In this document: positions 1 to 8,428 of the stretch, piece after piece
How positions within the stretch are numbered: position 1 is the first letter of the stretch
Layout: every line of letters begins with the position of its first letter
Assembly: GCA_902788805.1 (NCBI GenBank)
Contig: CADALO010000008.1
Span: 48,028-112,027 of the forward strand
Direction of reading: 5' to 3'
Origin: an uncultured Bacteroidota bacterium
GTDB taxonomy: Bacteria > Bacteroidota > Bacteroidia > Bacteroidales > P3
Length of the DNA: 64,000 bases
Made by a program: the position numbers and the translations under genes
Notes under the pieces: generated by a model
Told to the model about the DNA's origin: nothing
Database searches by the model: none
What the model saw: only the letters and a program-made list of their open reading frames with translations

Positions 1-1
1 T

Positions 2-1552
2 GCCCAATTGCCCAATAATAATATCGATGGCAAACTGGGTGAAACACGCTTGACGGCAGCCATTTCAGATGTTTTTGACACTAATCAACCTTTCAGGGTT
101 GTCTGTGACTTTGATTTTGCATCGTTGGCAGGATCGATGGATTCGATAAAGGCAACAGTGACAAGTCCTAAGGGCACTTTTGCAATGGTCCCAGTCTCGA
201 AGCAGAGCGACAAAGTTAAGTACAATATTGATTTTGTCAGTAGTGCTATGCATTGTGAGCTGGATGACAGTACCACGGTTGACCTTGCGGGTCTCACCAT
301 TAAAGGTGGCGCAAACTACGACCCGTCCAAGCCTAATACTTTGCAACAATGGTCGCCAAATCTGGATGTCGATTTCAAACGCGGATATATTGATTTAGAG
401 CAGTTTGATTATATTGTTCAGATTCCCGACATTAAGTTCAACTATAAACCGGAGCGTTGCGAGATTGCAAGCGCCAACGTTGTTTTCGGTAACTCTGACT
501 TTTATTTGACCGGCGCTGTGACTGGGCTTGAAAAATGGCTCAGTCACGAAGATATGCTTAAAGGCGATCTGTATTTCACCTCAAACTACACGAATGTGGA
601 TGATTTGATGGAGGCATTCAGTGGTCTGGGTACCGATGCGGATACCCTTGAGGCTCAGCGCAAAGAAGACAATGTCGACACTTCGGCCCATCCTTTCATT
701 GTGCCTCGCGATGTGGATTTTACGCTGCACACGCGTATCAAAGAGGCTACCGCTTTCGACAACGACTTGCGTGAGGTTGCAGGCGACGTGCAGATCAGGG
801 ACGGCGTGGCTGTTCTGAATCAAGTGGGCTTTGTCTGTAAAGCGGCAAGAATGCAGCTTACGGGATTGTACCGCACTCCACGCTTCAATCACCTTTTTGT
901 CGGAATGGATTTCCACCTGCTCGACATTAATATTCAAGAGCTTATAGAGATGATTCCGTATATCGACACACTTGTTCCTTTGTTGAACGATTTGGAGGGC
1001 AATGCCGACTTCCATCTGTGTGCCGAGACATATTTAAATGCCTTCTATCAGCCTAAGATGAGTACTCTCAGAGGTGCTTCGGCATTGACGGGACAGAATC
1101 TCGTAGTGCTTGACAACAAGGATATTGACAAGATTGCTAAGCTGTTGCAGTTGAAGTCGTGGCGAGAAGACGACTCCAAGATACACGTTGACAGTCTTGA
1201 TGTGGCTATGACAGTATTCCGAAAAGAGCTTGAGGTCTATCCGTTCCTGCTATCATTGCACAAATATCAGATTGTCGCGGAGGGACGCCACGATTTGAAC
1301 AATAACTATGATTATCACGTTGAAATAGTGCAGAGTCCATTGCCTGTGCGACTGGCAGTTGACGTATTGGGAACGATGCCTAAATTGAATTTCTCGGTGT
1401 CACCCAAATTGCGTTACAAAAACCTTTACAGGCCTGCACGTCGCAACGATGTAGACAAAGAAACATTGAGGCTTAAAGAGATGATACGCAAGGCACTTGA
1501 GGCCAATGTTAAACAGGAGACTCGCGATTACCAAGGACTTGGAGAAGAATAA
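2..1552 (+). CDS. AsmA-like C-terminal domain protein, 5' end outside the window
   Basis: The frame is open from base 2, and the first possible start in the window is a TTG at base 8, so this is most likely the C-terminal 514 or more residues of a larger protein. Repeated beta-rich segments alternate with short acidic linkers. The end, with its LDVAMTVFRKELEVYP and PLPVRLAVDVLGTMP stretches, resembles the C-terminal region of AsmA-family proteins. Members of that family are large envelope proteins anchored by one N-terminal helix, and the related bridge-like proteins move phospholipid between membranes. The anchor would lie upstream and is not seen. It ends 12 bases before a glycosyltransferase gene on the same strand, so co-transcription is likely. 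The family call rests on overall character, not on catalytic residues. Confidence 0.65.
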   Translation, partial: AQLPNNNIDGKLGETRLTAAISDVFDTNQPFRVVCDFDFASLAGSMDSIKATVTSPKGTFAMVPVSKQSDKVKYNIDFVSSAMHCELDDSTTVDLAGLTIKGGANYDPSKPNTLQQWSPNLDVDFKRGYIDLEQFDYIVQIPDIKFNYKPERCEIASANVVFGNSDFYLTGAVTGLEKWLSHEDMLKGDLYFTSNYTNVDDLMEAFSGLGTDADTLEAQRKEDNVDTSAHPFIVPRDVDFTLHTRIKEATAFDNDLREVAGDVQIRDGVAVLNQVGFVCKAARMQLTGLYRTPRFNHLFVGMDFHLLDINIQELIEMIPYIDTLVPLLNDLEGNADFHLCAETYLNAFYQPKMSTLRGASALTGQNLVVLDNKDIDKIAKLLQLKSWREDDSKIHVDSLDVAMTVFRKELEVYPFLLSLHKYQIVAEGRHDLNNNYDYHVEIVQSPLPVRLAVDVLGTMPKLNFSVSPKLRYKNLYRPARRNDVDKETLRLKEMIRKALEANVKQETRDYQGLGEE

Positions 1553-1564
1553 AACAAAACGAAA

Positions 1565-2578
1565 ATGATTAAAGTATCAGTCATATTGCCCGTATATGGC
1601 GTGTCGGAATATATAGAGAAATGTGCGCAGTCGCTGCTCAACCAGACACTGCAGGAGATGGAGTTCATCTTTGTCGACGACCACGGCCCCGACAATAGCA
1701 TTGAGTTGGTGCAGAAGATGATTGCCGACCATCCGCGTAAACAGCAGTTCGTGTTCCTAAAACCGGAGCACAATCTGGGTGCAGGTATGGCTCGAACCTA
1801 TGCAATTCCTAAAGCACAGGGCGAATACATAGCTTTTGTGGACAGCGACGACTGGATTGAACCTGATATGTTTGAGCTGCTTTATAATGAGGCTAAGCGT
1901 CAGGGTGGGGTAGACTTGTGCTGCTGTCAAATCCTTAAGGATTTCACTGACGGACAGCCCTCTGAGGTTGTCAAGAATCCTGATATTCCATCTGGCATTA
2001 TGTCTGCCGAGACAAAGAGATACTTCTTGACTCATTATGTCTCGCTCTTCTCGACCTTTATCTACAAACGCGAGATGATTGTCGACAACGATATCCATTT
2101 CCCCGAATCGCGCAGCGCCGACGACAGTTTCTTTATTACCAGTGCTCTCGTCTTTGCAAACTCAATGTCGCGTGTTGACAGGCCTTTGTATCACTACATA
2201 CTTCGCCCAGGGTCGGTTACAACTACCAAGGATAGCACTAAATATCAAAAGCGATTGGCGACATTCAGTTCTTTGATGTCGTATCTGAAATCGAAAGGTG
2301 TATATGAGGCCAACAAGAATGAGATTGACTTCATATACCTTAAGAAAGGATATCTTTCGTCGGTGTTCAACTATATCCATAACTCGCTTGAGCCGCGAAA
2401 AGCCACAATAGAGGAAATTCGCAACGAGATGATGCGATATATTCCTGATTACAAGCGTAATCCATATTTCAAAAAACGCATCAGCCTACGACTGCTCGAC
2501 TGGATGATACACAACTGCACTTGGTTGGCACTGAAAATCATACCTATTTATATCAAAAAAACTAATCAGGTAGTATGA
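1565..2578 (+). CDS. Family 2 glycosyltransferase
   Basis: A 337-residue protein with the GT-A fold signature of GT2 enzymes. It starts SVILPVYGVSEYIEKC, has the nucleotide-binding acidic pair in FVDDHGPDNS (D38/D39), and has the metal-binding DxD equivalent in FVDSDDWIEPDMF (residues 91-103). Such enzymes transfer a sugar from a nucleotide sugar onto polysaccharide, lipid or protein acceptors; the donor and acceptor cannot be read here. There is no strong membrane segment, although the last 30 residues (WMIHNCTWLALKIIPIYI) are hydrophobic and could rest on the membrane. Its stop codon overlaps the start of the next gene by 4 bases (ATGA), which implies translational coupling. Confidence 0.9.
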   Translation: MIKVSVILPVYGVSEYIEKCAQSLLNQTLQEMEFIFVDDHGPDNSIELVQKMIADHPRKQQFVFLKPEHNLGAGMARTYAIPKAQGEYIAFVDSDDWIEPDMFELLYNEAKRQGGVDLCCCQILKDFTDGQPSEVVKNPDIPSGIMSAETKRYFLTHYVSLFSTFIYKREMIVDNDIHFPESRSADDSFFITSALVFANSMSRVDRPLYHYILRPGSVTTTKDSTKYQKRLATFSSLMSYLKSKGVYEANKNEIDFIYLKKGYLSSVFNYIHNSLEPRKATIEEIRNEMMRYIPDYKRNPYFKKRISLRLLDWMIHNCTWLALKIIPIYIKKTNQVV

Positions 2579-3123
2579 AAGAACTCGCAATGCACGTCTA
2601 TGACTTGATGGAGAACTCTACGGCCGCTAACTCCACCGAAGTCAAATTGACAATTCGTGACAGTCTCAAAGACAACATATATGCCTTCACCATTGAAGAC
2701 AACGGCAAAGGAATGACACCGGAGTTTATGGCCAAAGTGACAGACCCTTATACCACATCACGCACCACGCGTAAAGTTGGCCTTGGCCTTCCGCTTATCA
2801 AGATGAATACCGAAAACTGCGGCGGCGGAATGAAACTGCAGAGCGAAGTAGGCAAAGGTACGCGTCTTGACTTCTGGTTTCAACACAACCACTGGGATCG
2901 CCCACCGATGGGTGATATTGCAGGCACTATTGTTATGCTATGCGCCGCCCACGAGGATATTCATATCATTTATAAGCACATAACCGATGAGGGCGAATTC
3001 GTATTCGATACCGACGAGATTCACGAAGCCCTTGACGGTATGTCGATGAACGATGTAAAGGTTATGGGGTGGCTAAAAGATATGGTGCAGGAAAATCTCG
3101 AAGCTATACATTACAACAACTGA
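2575..3123 (+). CDS. Stand-alone HATPase_c (GHKL) ATP-binding protein
   Basis: The 182-residue product carries the ATP-binding half of a histidine kinase and no visible dimerisation/phospho-acceptor domain, sensor or membrane segment. The N box is near residues 11-20 (LMENSTAANS), the G1 box is EDNGKGM (41-47), and the G2 box is VGLGLPL (68-74). After the kinase fold, at about residue 110, comes a roughly 70-residue tail with RPPMGDIAGTIV. Similar single-domain ATPases occur as anti-sigma kinases and as accessory proteins near redox genes, but nothing nearby selects either role. It overlaps the glycosyltransferase gene by 4 bases. It converges on the thioredoxin-like gene, with 45 bases between the two stops. 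Confidence 0.8.
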   Translation: MKELAMHVYDLMENSTAANSTEVKLTIRDSLKDNIYAFTIEDNGKGMTPEFMAKVTDPYTTSRTTRKVGLGLPLIKMNTENCGGGMKLQSEVGKGTRLDFWFQHNHWDRPPMGDIAGTIVMLCAAHEDIHIIYKHITDEGEFVFDTDEIHEALDGMSMNDVKVMGWLKDMVQENLEAIHYNN

Positions 3124-3168
3124 CACACAAGTGTTTTAGTTGTTGTTTTCGCCCTTGTCAAAAACAAA

Positions 3169-3645
3169 TCACTTTAGCGTAGTTACCGCTTTTTTAGTCC
3201 ATAGGCTAAGGAAATTCTCGACTTTCTTGCGGTCGTATGACTTGCCCTCTTCAAGTGAGGCAGATTCTTGTATATGTATTGGCTTCCCTTCTTCGTCAAG
3301 AATTACAAAGACGGGGAAGCCAAACCTTGCGGGATTGCCAAGGTATTTCATTGCCTCGGGGTTTTTGTTGGCTTTGGAATAGTTGATGTGGACGTATACG
3401 AAATTCCTTTCAATCAAAGGGGCTATAACGCTGTCTGTTGTCGCGAAGTTGGCAAAGCGGATGCACCAGGGGCACCAGTTGCCACCTACTTGACAGAGAA
3501 CATACCTTCCCGATTGCTTGGCGAGCATTGAAGCGGTTTGGATTTGAGCCATCGCATCAACCTCTTCGTTATAGTATTTCTTCTCTTGTGCCGAAACAGC
3601 GCCAATGCCTGCCAAAAGCAATAATACCAGTACAATCCTTTTCAT
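3169..3645 (-). CDS. Secreted thioredoxin-like protein with WCPWC active site
   Basis: A 158-residue thioredoxin-fold protein. An N-terminal signal peptide ends near AVSAQ (residue 20), so it is exported to the periplasm. The redox centre is WCPWC (C58, C61) and the cis-proline is in GFPVFVI (P111). The short spacing and IRFANFATTD after the centre suit DsbD-gamma/thioredoxin_7-like proteins that reduce or isomerise periplasmic disulphides; the direction of electron flow cannot be told from sequence. It lies 99 bases downstream of galE on the same strand, with an 8-bp tandem repeat in the gap, so co-transcription is possible. Confidence 0.85.
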   Translation of the reverse strand: MKRIVLVLLLLAGIGAVSAQEKKYYNEEVDAMAQIQTASMLAKQSGRYVLCQVGGNWCPWCIRFANFATTDSVIAPLIERNFVYVHINYSKANKNPEAMKYLGNPARFGFPVFVILDEEGKPIHIQESASLEEGKSYDRKKVENFLSLWTKKAVTTLK

Positions 3646-3687
3646 TATATCTTTTTTAGTTTATTTCAATAAATCAACTTTAAATCT

Positions 3688-3751
3688 ATCAACATATCAA
3701 CATATCAACATATCAACATATCAACCTATCAACAAATCAACAAATCAGCAC
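3688..3751. repeat. Family D: 8-bp tandem repeat ATCAACAT / ATCAACAA
   Basis: Eight consecutive 8-bp units: four ATCAACAT, then ATCAACCT, two ATCAACAA and a degenerate ATCAGCAC. The array runs into the last codons of galE, so the galE stop codon lies inside the last unit. A 28-nt stretch (3716-3743) recurs exactly at 43479-43506, upstream of folE, so this is a dispersed sequence and not only local slippage. Confidence 0.9.
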
Positions 3752-4764
3752 CCATAGCCATTTGGGTTCTTTTTCTGCCAGTTCCAGCTGTCGCGACACA
3801 TCTCTTCGATTCCATACTGGGCTTTCCATCCCAGTTCACGCTCGGCCTTTGCTGGGTTGCTGTAGCAGGTGGCGATATCGCCAGCGCGGCGAGGTTTGAT
3901 AGAGTAGGGGACCTTTACGCCGTTGACTTTCTCAAAAGCTTTCACTACATCCAGCACGCTGTATCCGTGGCCGGTGCCCAGATTGTAAATGCCAAGTCCG
4001 CATTTGCGCTCAATAGCTTTCAGCGCTGCCACGTGGCCCCGTGCAAGGTCCACTACGTGAATATAGTCGCGCACACCGGTACCGTCGGGAGTGTCGTAGT
4101 CGTTGCCGAACACACCAAGCTCAGGACGTTTGCCAATGGCAACTTGCGTCACGTAAGGCATAAGGTTGTTCGGGATGCCGTTGGGGTCTTCGCCCATAGT
4201 GCCGCTCGGATGTGCGCCGATGGGATTGAAATAACGTAGCAACACCACATTCCATTCCGGATCGGCTTTCTGCATATCCATCATAACCTGCTCCAGCATA
4301 CTTTTTGTCCAACCGTAGGGGTTGGTGCACTGGCCTTTGGGACATTCCTCGGTGATGGGAATCTGTTCGGGGTCGCCATATACTGTCGCTGACGAGCTGA
4401 AAATGATATTCTTGCAATTATGTTGCCTGAGTACATCAAGCAGCGTTAGCGTGCCACCGATATTGTTCTCATAGTATTCCCACGGTTTCTCGACCGACTC
4501 GCCCACTGCCTTGAGGCCGGCAAAGTGTATGCAAGCGTCGCACGGATGTTCGTTCAGCACTCTGTCAAGTCCTTCGCGGTCACGTATATCCACATTATAG
4601 AAAGCCACTGGACGGCCTGTAATTGCCTTTACTCTTTCAAGCGAAACGGGCGACGAGTTGCTGAGGTTGTCGACAACAACCACATTGTGTCCCACCTGCT
4701 GCAATTCAACAATTGTGTGTGAACCTATGAATCCGGCACCGCCAGTAACAAGTATTTTGCTCAT
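3745..4764 (-). CDS. galE: UDP-glucose 4-epimerase
   Basis: The 339-residue protein is full length for GalE. It interconverts UDP-glucose and UDP-galactose using tightly bound NAD, supplying galactose for the Leloir pathway and for surface polysaccharides. The NAD-binding GGAGFIG motif is at residues 8-14. The short-chain dehydrogenase catalytic set is visible as SSSATVYG (S123-S125 region) and YGWTK (Y150, K154). The start is the ATG at 4764, which gives the fold from residue 3 onward. A TATCTTTG box lies 66 bases upstream on the same strand. A thioredoxin-like gene follows. The 3' end has been invaded by, or abuts, an 8-bp tandem repeat. Confidence 0.96.
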   Translation of the reverse strand: MSKILVTGGAGFIGSHTIVELQQVGHNVVVVDNLSNSSPVSLERVKAITGRPVAFYNVDIRDREGLDRVLNEHPCDACIHFAGLKAVGESVEKPWEYYENNIGGTLTLLDVLRQHNCKNIIFSSSATVYGDPEQIPITEECPKGQCTNPYGWTKSMLEQVMMDMQKADPEWNVVLLRYFNPIGAHPSGTMGEDPNGIPNNLMPYVTQVAIGKRPELGVFGNDYDTPDGTGVRDYIHVVDLARGHVAALKAIERKCGLGIYNLGTGHGYSVLDVVKAFEKVNGVKVPYSIKPRRAGDIATCYSNPAKAERELGWKAQYGIEEMCRDSWNWQKKNPNGYGC

Positions 4765-4829
4765 ATTATATATTGTAATTTATAATTAATCAGTTTTTTG
4801 TAATGATTTGTTTGTATTGAAACAATATG

Positions 4830-4837
4830 CAAAGATA
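4830..4837 (-). promoter_or_regulatory. Putative -7 box for galE
   Basis: On the minus strand this reads TATCTTTG, matching the Bacteroidota TAnnTTTG consensus. No good -33 TTTG is seen at the usual spacing. The leader would be about 60 bases. Confidence 0.5.
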
Positions 4838-4992
4838 CATATTAAATCAGAAACGGTGGCATTTATGACATTATAATTTGAGAAAAACATATATGTTCAG
4901 TGTTTTTTGAACCGATAATCAAAAATCTCAAAAATGAAAGAACATAATTGACGTGAACCTCGGCTTTGTTTTTAATCTGATAGACAAGAAAA

Positions 4993-5020
4993 GGAAAAAG
5001 GGCTTTTTTAGCCCTTTCCC
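4993..5020. other. Stem-loop in the galE/AraC divergent gap, possible terminator of a small transcript
   Basis: GGAAAAAGGGCT pairs with AGCCCTTTCCC around a T-rich loop. It lies in the 578-base gap between the divergent galE and AraC-type genes, where no terminator is needed for either. The rest of the gap (4765-5342) is AT-rich; I see only the two promoter boxes and this hairpin. A short RNA ending here is possible but not supported further. Confidence 0.4.
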
Positions 5021-5327
5021 GAAGTAATAAAATGAATTTGATAAGTGTTATTTGGTGTTGAATTAAAAATGGTTCGTGTTTAATGTCAACAGATCTTAAT
5101 TATTGTTTATATTATAGTAAGTGTTGTAATGTTTATTTTTGTGAATATTCTTATGTTTTTCTATTAAAATTTGGCGTTTGACAATAGTTTGAATTTTGTA
5201 AAATCTTTGTTCTTTTTTGCGATTGCAAAATTACAAAAAGTCTGTCGTTGTGCTCTTTCAATGCGTAAAACGCGTTTTGCAATACGTTAAAAAAGACAAA
5301 TAATACGTATATGTCGCAAATTATTAG

Positions 5328-5335
5328 TACTTTTG
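5328..5335 (+). promoter_or_regulatory. Putative -7 box directly in front of the AraC-type gene
   Basis: TACTTTTG matches TAnnTTTG and ends only 7 bases before the ATG at 5343. Transcription would begin at or next to the start codon, implying a leaderless or nearly leaderless mRNA. The paralogue at 35590 has the identical TACTTTTG at the same kind of distance. Confidence 0.6.
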
Positions 5336-5342
5336 CAAAATT

Positions 5343-6452
5343 ATGAATGCAGATTTTTTTTACATTATACTACTTTGTTTTGCATCAGGTTTTACGCTGT
5401 GTCTACTCGGTGTATATAGTATTCAGCTTCTTCGCAAGCATAGGCAATATCAATTTCGTCGAAATTTGGCCATTGCTTATTCATTGGCCGCGGTGGGCTT
5501 TTTCAATTATTTTATAATAATAGCCTGTCTTGATAAGCCGTTTTCCTATTTCATAAACACGTTGCTGATTTTGTACGACTTTTTGGTCGTAGGCGGTTAT
5601 ATGTATTTTATTGTCACCCTCGTTTTCCCCAACCGTTTTGGCAAATTATATTTGCTTTTGTTCGAATCGCCGTATCTTGTTGCAATGGTCTTATATGCAG
5701 TTACCAAAAGCACGAAAATATATCCGATCGAAGTCATTTACACTTTTGTTTTGTCGACATATCTGCTTGTGTGGCTGTTGCTGTCGATAAAGAAACACGA
5801 CAGGATGCTTCTCGACAACTTGGGCGATATTGAGCATTTTGACCTTCGTTGGAGCGCCACACTTGTAATATTTATATATGTCGTACAGCTTGTTTATGAA
5901 TTTGAATGCATTTTCCTGCCGAGTTGGGATTCGTCGGACTTAAGCAATAGTTTGTTGATTGGCGACATAATATGGTGTTTTGTAACAGTGATTTACTCCT
6001 CTGTTATCTATAGTAAAGTAACAAGACAAAAGACCTTCACCATCCAACTACAAGAAAAACACACTTTGGATGATTCAGAAAGCCAATCGCAATCGCCCGA
6101 CAATTACTATAAAGTGTTGACCAATTCAGATGTAGAACTGAAAATCAAGGAAAAGAAGTATTATCTTGACTCGTCGCTGACGCTACAGAAGTTGGCAACG
6201 CAGCTCGGAACCAACCGCCAGTATCTGAGTAATTACATCAACCGCGAGAAGCAAAAGACTTTCTATGAGTATATTAACGACTTCCGCCTTGAAGAGGCCA
6301 AAAACCTGTTGGACGGATACGATGAACGGAATCCTCAATCAATGGAGAGCATAGCATCGCTTGCCGGCTTCAATTCCTATTCAACGTTTCTGCGTTCGTT
6401 TGTGAAAAAATATGACATATCTCCCTCCAAATATTTAAAAAGCAAGCAATAG
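5343..6452 (+). CDS. Membrane-anchored AraC-family regulator (paralogue 1)
   Basis: The 369-residue protein begins with about 220 residues of successive hydrophobic helices, roughly six or seven membrane segments (first at residues 5-25, then near 40-60, 65-90, 100-120, 130-150, 170-190 and 205-225). A polar linker follows (QLQEKHTLDDSESQSQSPD). The C-terminal 110 residues form an AraC-type double helix-turn-helix, with LQKLATQLGTNRQYLSNYIN and MESIASLAGFNSYSTFLRSF as the two HTH units. The layout suggests a membrane sensor that binds DNA from the membrane; its ligand and targets are unknown. A paralogue of equal length lies at 35590-36699, nearly identical through the first HTH. Both genes are monocistronic and both are followed by a family A palindromic element. 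Confidence 0.85.
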   Translation: MNADFFYIILLCFASGFTLCLLGVYSIQLLRKHRQYQFRRNLAIAYSLAAVGFFNYFIIIACLDKPFSYFINTLLILYDFLVVGGYMYFIVTLVFPNRFGKLYLLLFESPYLVAMVLYAVTKSTKIYPIEVIYTFVLSTYLLVWLLLSIKKHDRMLLDNLGDIEHFDLRWSATLVIFIYVVQLVYEFECIFLPSWDSSDLSNSLLIGDIIWCFVTVIYSSVIYSKVTRQKTFTIQLQEKHTLDDSESQSQSPDNYYKVLTNSDVELKIKEKKYYLDSSLTLQKLATQLGTNRQYLSNYINREKQKTFYEYINDFRLEEAKNLLDGYDERNPQSMESIASLAGFNSYSTFLRSFVKKYDISPSKYLKSKQ

Positions 6453-6528
6453 AGACCGACTCTGCTCCTCACTGCATTGTCGAAACAACATACCCCAGTA
6501 TTTGTCGTATCGATAAAATGACATTGTC

Positions 6529-6616
6529 ATTTTAACGGTGCGGCAATGGCATTTTAACGGTGCAACATTGTTATTCTAACGGTGTGGCAATGTTATTTTT
6601 ATGGTGCGACACACCC
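6529..6616 (+). repeat. 22-bp tandem repeat
   Basis: Four head-to-tail units (6529-6550, 6551-6572, 6573-6594, and a degenerate 6595-6616), each with the core ATTTTAACGGTGCGGCAATG. The last unit merges into the left end of the family A element, whose TGCGACAC sequence looks like a variant of the unit's GTGCGGCA. Confidence 0.8.
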
Positions 6617-6802
6617 CGGCCTTCTTTTTTGTTCACCGCTTCGCTATCGGAACGGCCACTGGCAGTTCCTTCTCCCCTCTCCAAGAGGGGATGGCGCGGC
6701 AGCGGTCCCTTGATAATGCTTTAATAATACTTTGACTATCTGTGTGATGCGGCAGCCCATCCCCTCTTGGAGAGGGGTGGCCGAAGGCCGGGGTGTGTCG
6801 CA
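6605..6802. repeat. Family A palindromic element, copy A1
   Basis: A 198-bp element with perfect 20-bp terminal inverted repeats: TGCGACACACCCCGGCCTTC at 6605-6624 and its complement at 6783-6802. Each arm contains its own small hairpin (CCCCTCTCCAAGAGGGG) followed by GATGGCGCGGCAGCG. The centre is AT-rich and includes TTGATAAT. A module related to GTTCACCGCTTCGCTATCGG sits in the left arm only. It encodes nothing. Related copies lie at 37062-37290 and 53149-53427. The layout is that of a MITE or a REP-like element; no transposase is present in the window. Confidence 0.85.
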
Positions 6803-7045
6803 TCGTCAAACAGCATCATCCAATGTCGTATTGCATAGTCATACAGTAACAACTAATGGCGCCTCGCGTCATTTAATAGGCTAATAACCTCTCCATTTAT
6901 CAGCCTATTCTTCCCTGTTTTTTCACTTTCGAAATCGGTGAAAATGATAAACGTATTAAAATTTGTTAATATCTTTATGTATTCCATTGTAATTCAGTGA
7001 TTAAAAAGAATTCTCAAGAAATTGCGTTCTCATTGAAAAATGGTC

Positions 7046-7140
7046 CAAAATGCCATTTTGCAACTTGTTGATTTCCATATACCAAATTCTTACCAAAGTT
7101 TACTCAAAGTTTTACCAAAGTTTAATCAAATTTCACTTCA
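7046..7140 (-). repeat. Family C oriented repeat, copy C1
   Basis: Read on the minus strand it contains AAACTTTGGTAAAACTTTGA followed by GTAAACTTTGGTAAG, AATTTGGTATATGGAAATCA and AGTTGCAAAATG. The same string in the same order occurs at 16852-16932 and 63745-63825. Similarity to C2 may extend to about 7005 (CTTGAGAATT). Confidence 0.85.
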
Positions 7141-7241
7141 GTAGACTTTGATAAGAATTTAACAAAAAGTCGGGTAGAATAAAACACATTCCAGACCTTA
7201 GCCAAACCTTGATGATGGGATAAAAAAACTTGATGCGTGCG

Positions 7242-7271
7242 TTGTTTTCTCATATTTTTTTCGTATCTTTG
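7242..7271 (+). promoter_or_regulatory. Promoter of the YbjQ-like gene
   Basis: TTG (7242-7244), 19 bases, then TATCTTTG (7264-7271): a good match to the Bacteroidota housekeeping promoter. The leader to the ATG at 7367 is about 90 bases. The remaining part of the 914-base gap 6453-7366 holds the 22-bp tandem repeat, element A1 and repeat C1. Confidence 0.7.
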
Positions 7272-7366
7272 TATTTTGAATTGACTATGATTGATGTGTG
7301 TATTGTGTTGAGCAAGTGTGTGTTGAGTGCATTAATTATAATAGGTTCATATTAAATTAGGGTGTT

Positions 7367-8428
7367 ATGAGACTGATTGTTACCACAACCGATTCGATAG
7401 AAGGATGTCGCATAGTCGAGTATATTGACGTTTTGCGCAGCAGTGTTGTTGTTGGCAACGACATTGCCTTGGGTGATTTATTTGGCGGAAACCGCAACTA
7501 CAATAACAGGCTTAACGATATTTACGAGAAGGCGATGCAAGGTCTGAGACTCAAGGCCAGCATTGCCGGTGCAGACGCCGTTGTGGGGCTTCACACTGAT
7601 TTTGAGGAGATTTTCGGCAAAGGCAAGACCCGTATGGTTGTTTCGATGGTTGGAACGGCTGTAAAACTCGACTGCCAACCAAAATGTCTGCCTGAGGATA
7701 AAAAGAACGCTTCAGTCTCGATGGACACGCTACATCGCCAGTATCTTCTTGTCTCGATGCGTAAAAAGCTGGACAACAGCGATTATTCGTTGAACGAGGA
7801 TGACTGGGGCAATATTTTGAAGTATTCGCTGACCGATTTGGCGCCGCTGCTTTATAACCGCTACCTTGTCGTGTCGACCCAGACAATCAGCAATATCCCT
7901 TTGTCTGAGCGCAAACTGCTACAGGACAATTTTATACCTTTTATTCAAAGTATGGATTTTGACGAAGCGGTGGATGTTGTGTATTCCGATTTGGAAACAG
8001 CGCCCGAATGCTCGTCTGTTATCATCAGGGATTGCAATCTGTTTGCTCCGTCAAAGATTGTCGGTATGCTCGAGGCTGAACATAAGCACATTATAATTTC
8101 TTTGCTTAAGAGTGACAAGCCTATCTATACGGCCGAGGATTTGGCAGGTATGGAGAGAATTGTGGAATTTCTTGACAATCTGCCCGATACGGGCTATTAT
8201 ATTGAGGGTAGGGGAGGCGTCTTTTCAAAAACAGGGACTCTGCTGGTGTGTGAACGCGGACATAAGTCGGCTGTTGAACTGGGTGGGCATTGCACCGAGT
8301 TGCTTGAAGGCAGCGGCGCTGTGTGCAACCTCAACGTGAAGGGCATCACCGAGGCCGAGGTTGCAGCCATCGCCAGTTTCAAGGAGAAAGTCGAAGTTCT
8401 GAGAGCTATTCTAAATCGTGGATTATGA
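7367..8428 (+). CDS. YbjQ-like (UPF0145) domain protein with a long unknown C-terminal region
   Basis: Residues 1-105 look like the YbjQ/UPF0145 family, a small pentamer-forming domain often labelled heavy-metal binding: TTTDSIEGCRIVEYIDVL, then DLFGGNRNYNNRLNDIY and ADAVVGLHTDF. Stand-alone YbjQ proteins are about 105 residues, but this one runs to 353. The C-terminal 250 residues have no motif I recognise; they contain an LSERKLLQDNFIPF stretch and end in a compact alpha/beta region (YYIEGRGGVFSKTG). No signal peptide is seen, so it is probably cytoplasmic. It overlaps the next gene by 4 bases (ATGA) and shares the promoter at 7242-7271. Confidence 0.7.
   Translation: MRLIVTTTDSIEGCRIVEYIDVLRSSVVVGNDIALGDLFGGNRNYNNRLNDIYEKAMQGLRLKASIAGADAVVGLHTDFEEIFGKGKTRMVVSMVGTAVKLDCQPKCLPEDKKNASVSMDTLHRQYLLVSMRKKLDNSDYSLNEDDWGNILKYSLTDLAPLLYNRYLVVSTQTISNIPLSERKLLQDNFIPFIQSMDFDEAVDVVYSDLETAPECSSVIIRDCNLFAPSKIVGMLEAEHKHIIISLLKSDKPIYTAEDLAGMERIVEFLDNLPDTGYYIEGRGGVFSKTGTLLVCERGHKSAVELGGHCTELLEGSGAVCNLNVKGITEAEVAAIASFKEKVEVLRAILNRGL

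Noticed and set aside
8323..8424. An earlier start for the thioredoxin-fold gene
   Set aside because: It would overlap the YbjQ-like gene by about 100 bases and bury the signal peptide; the ATG at 8425 gives a signal at the N-terminus.
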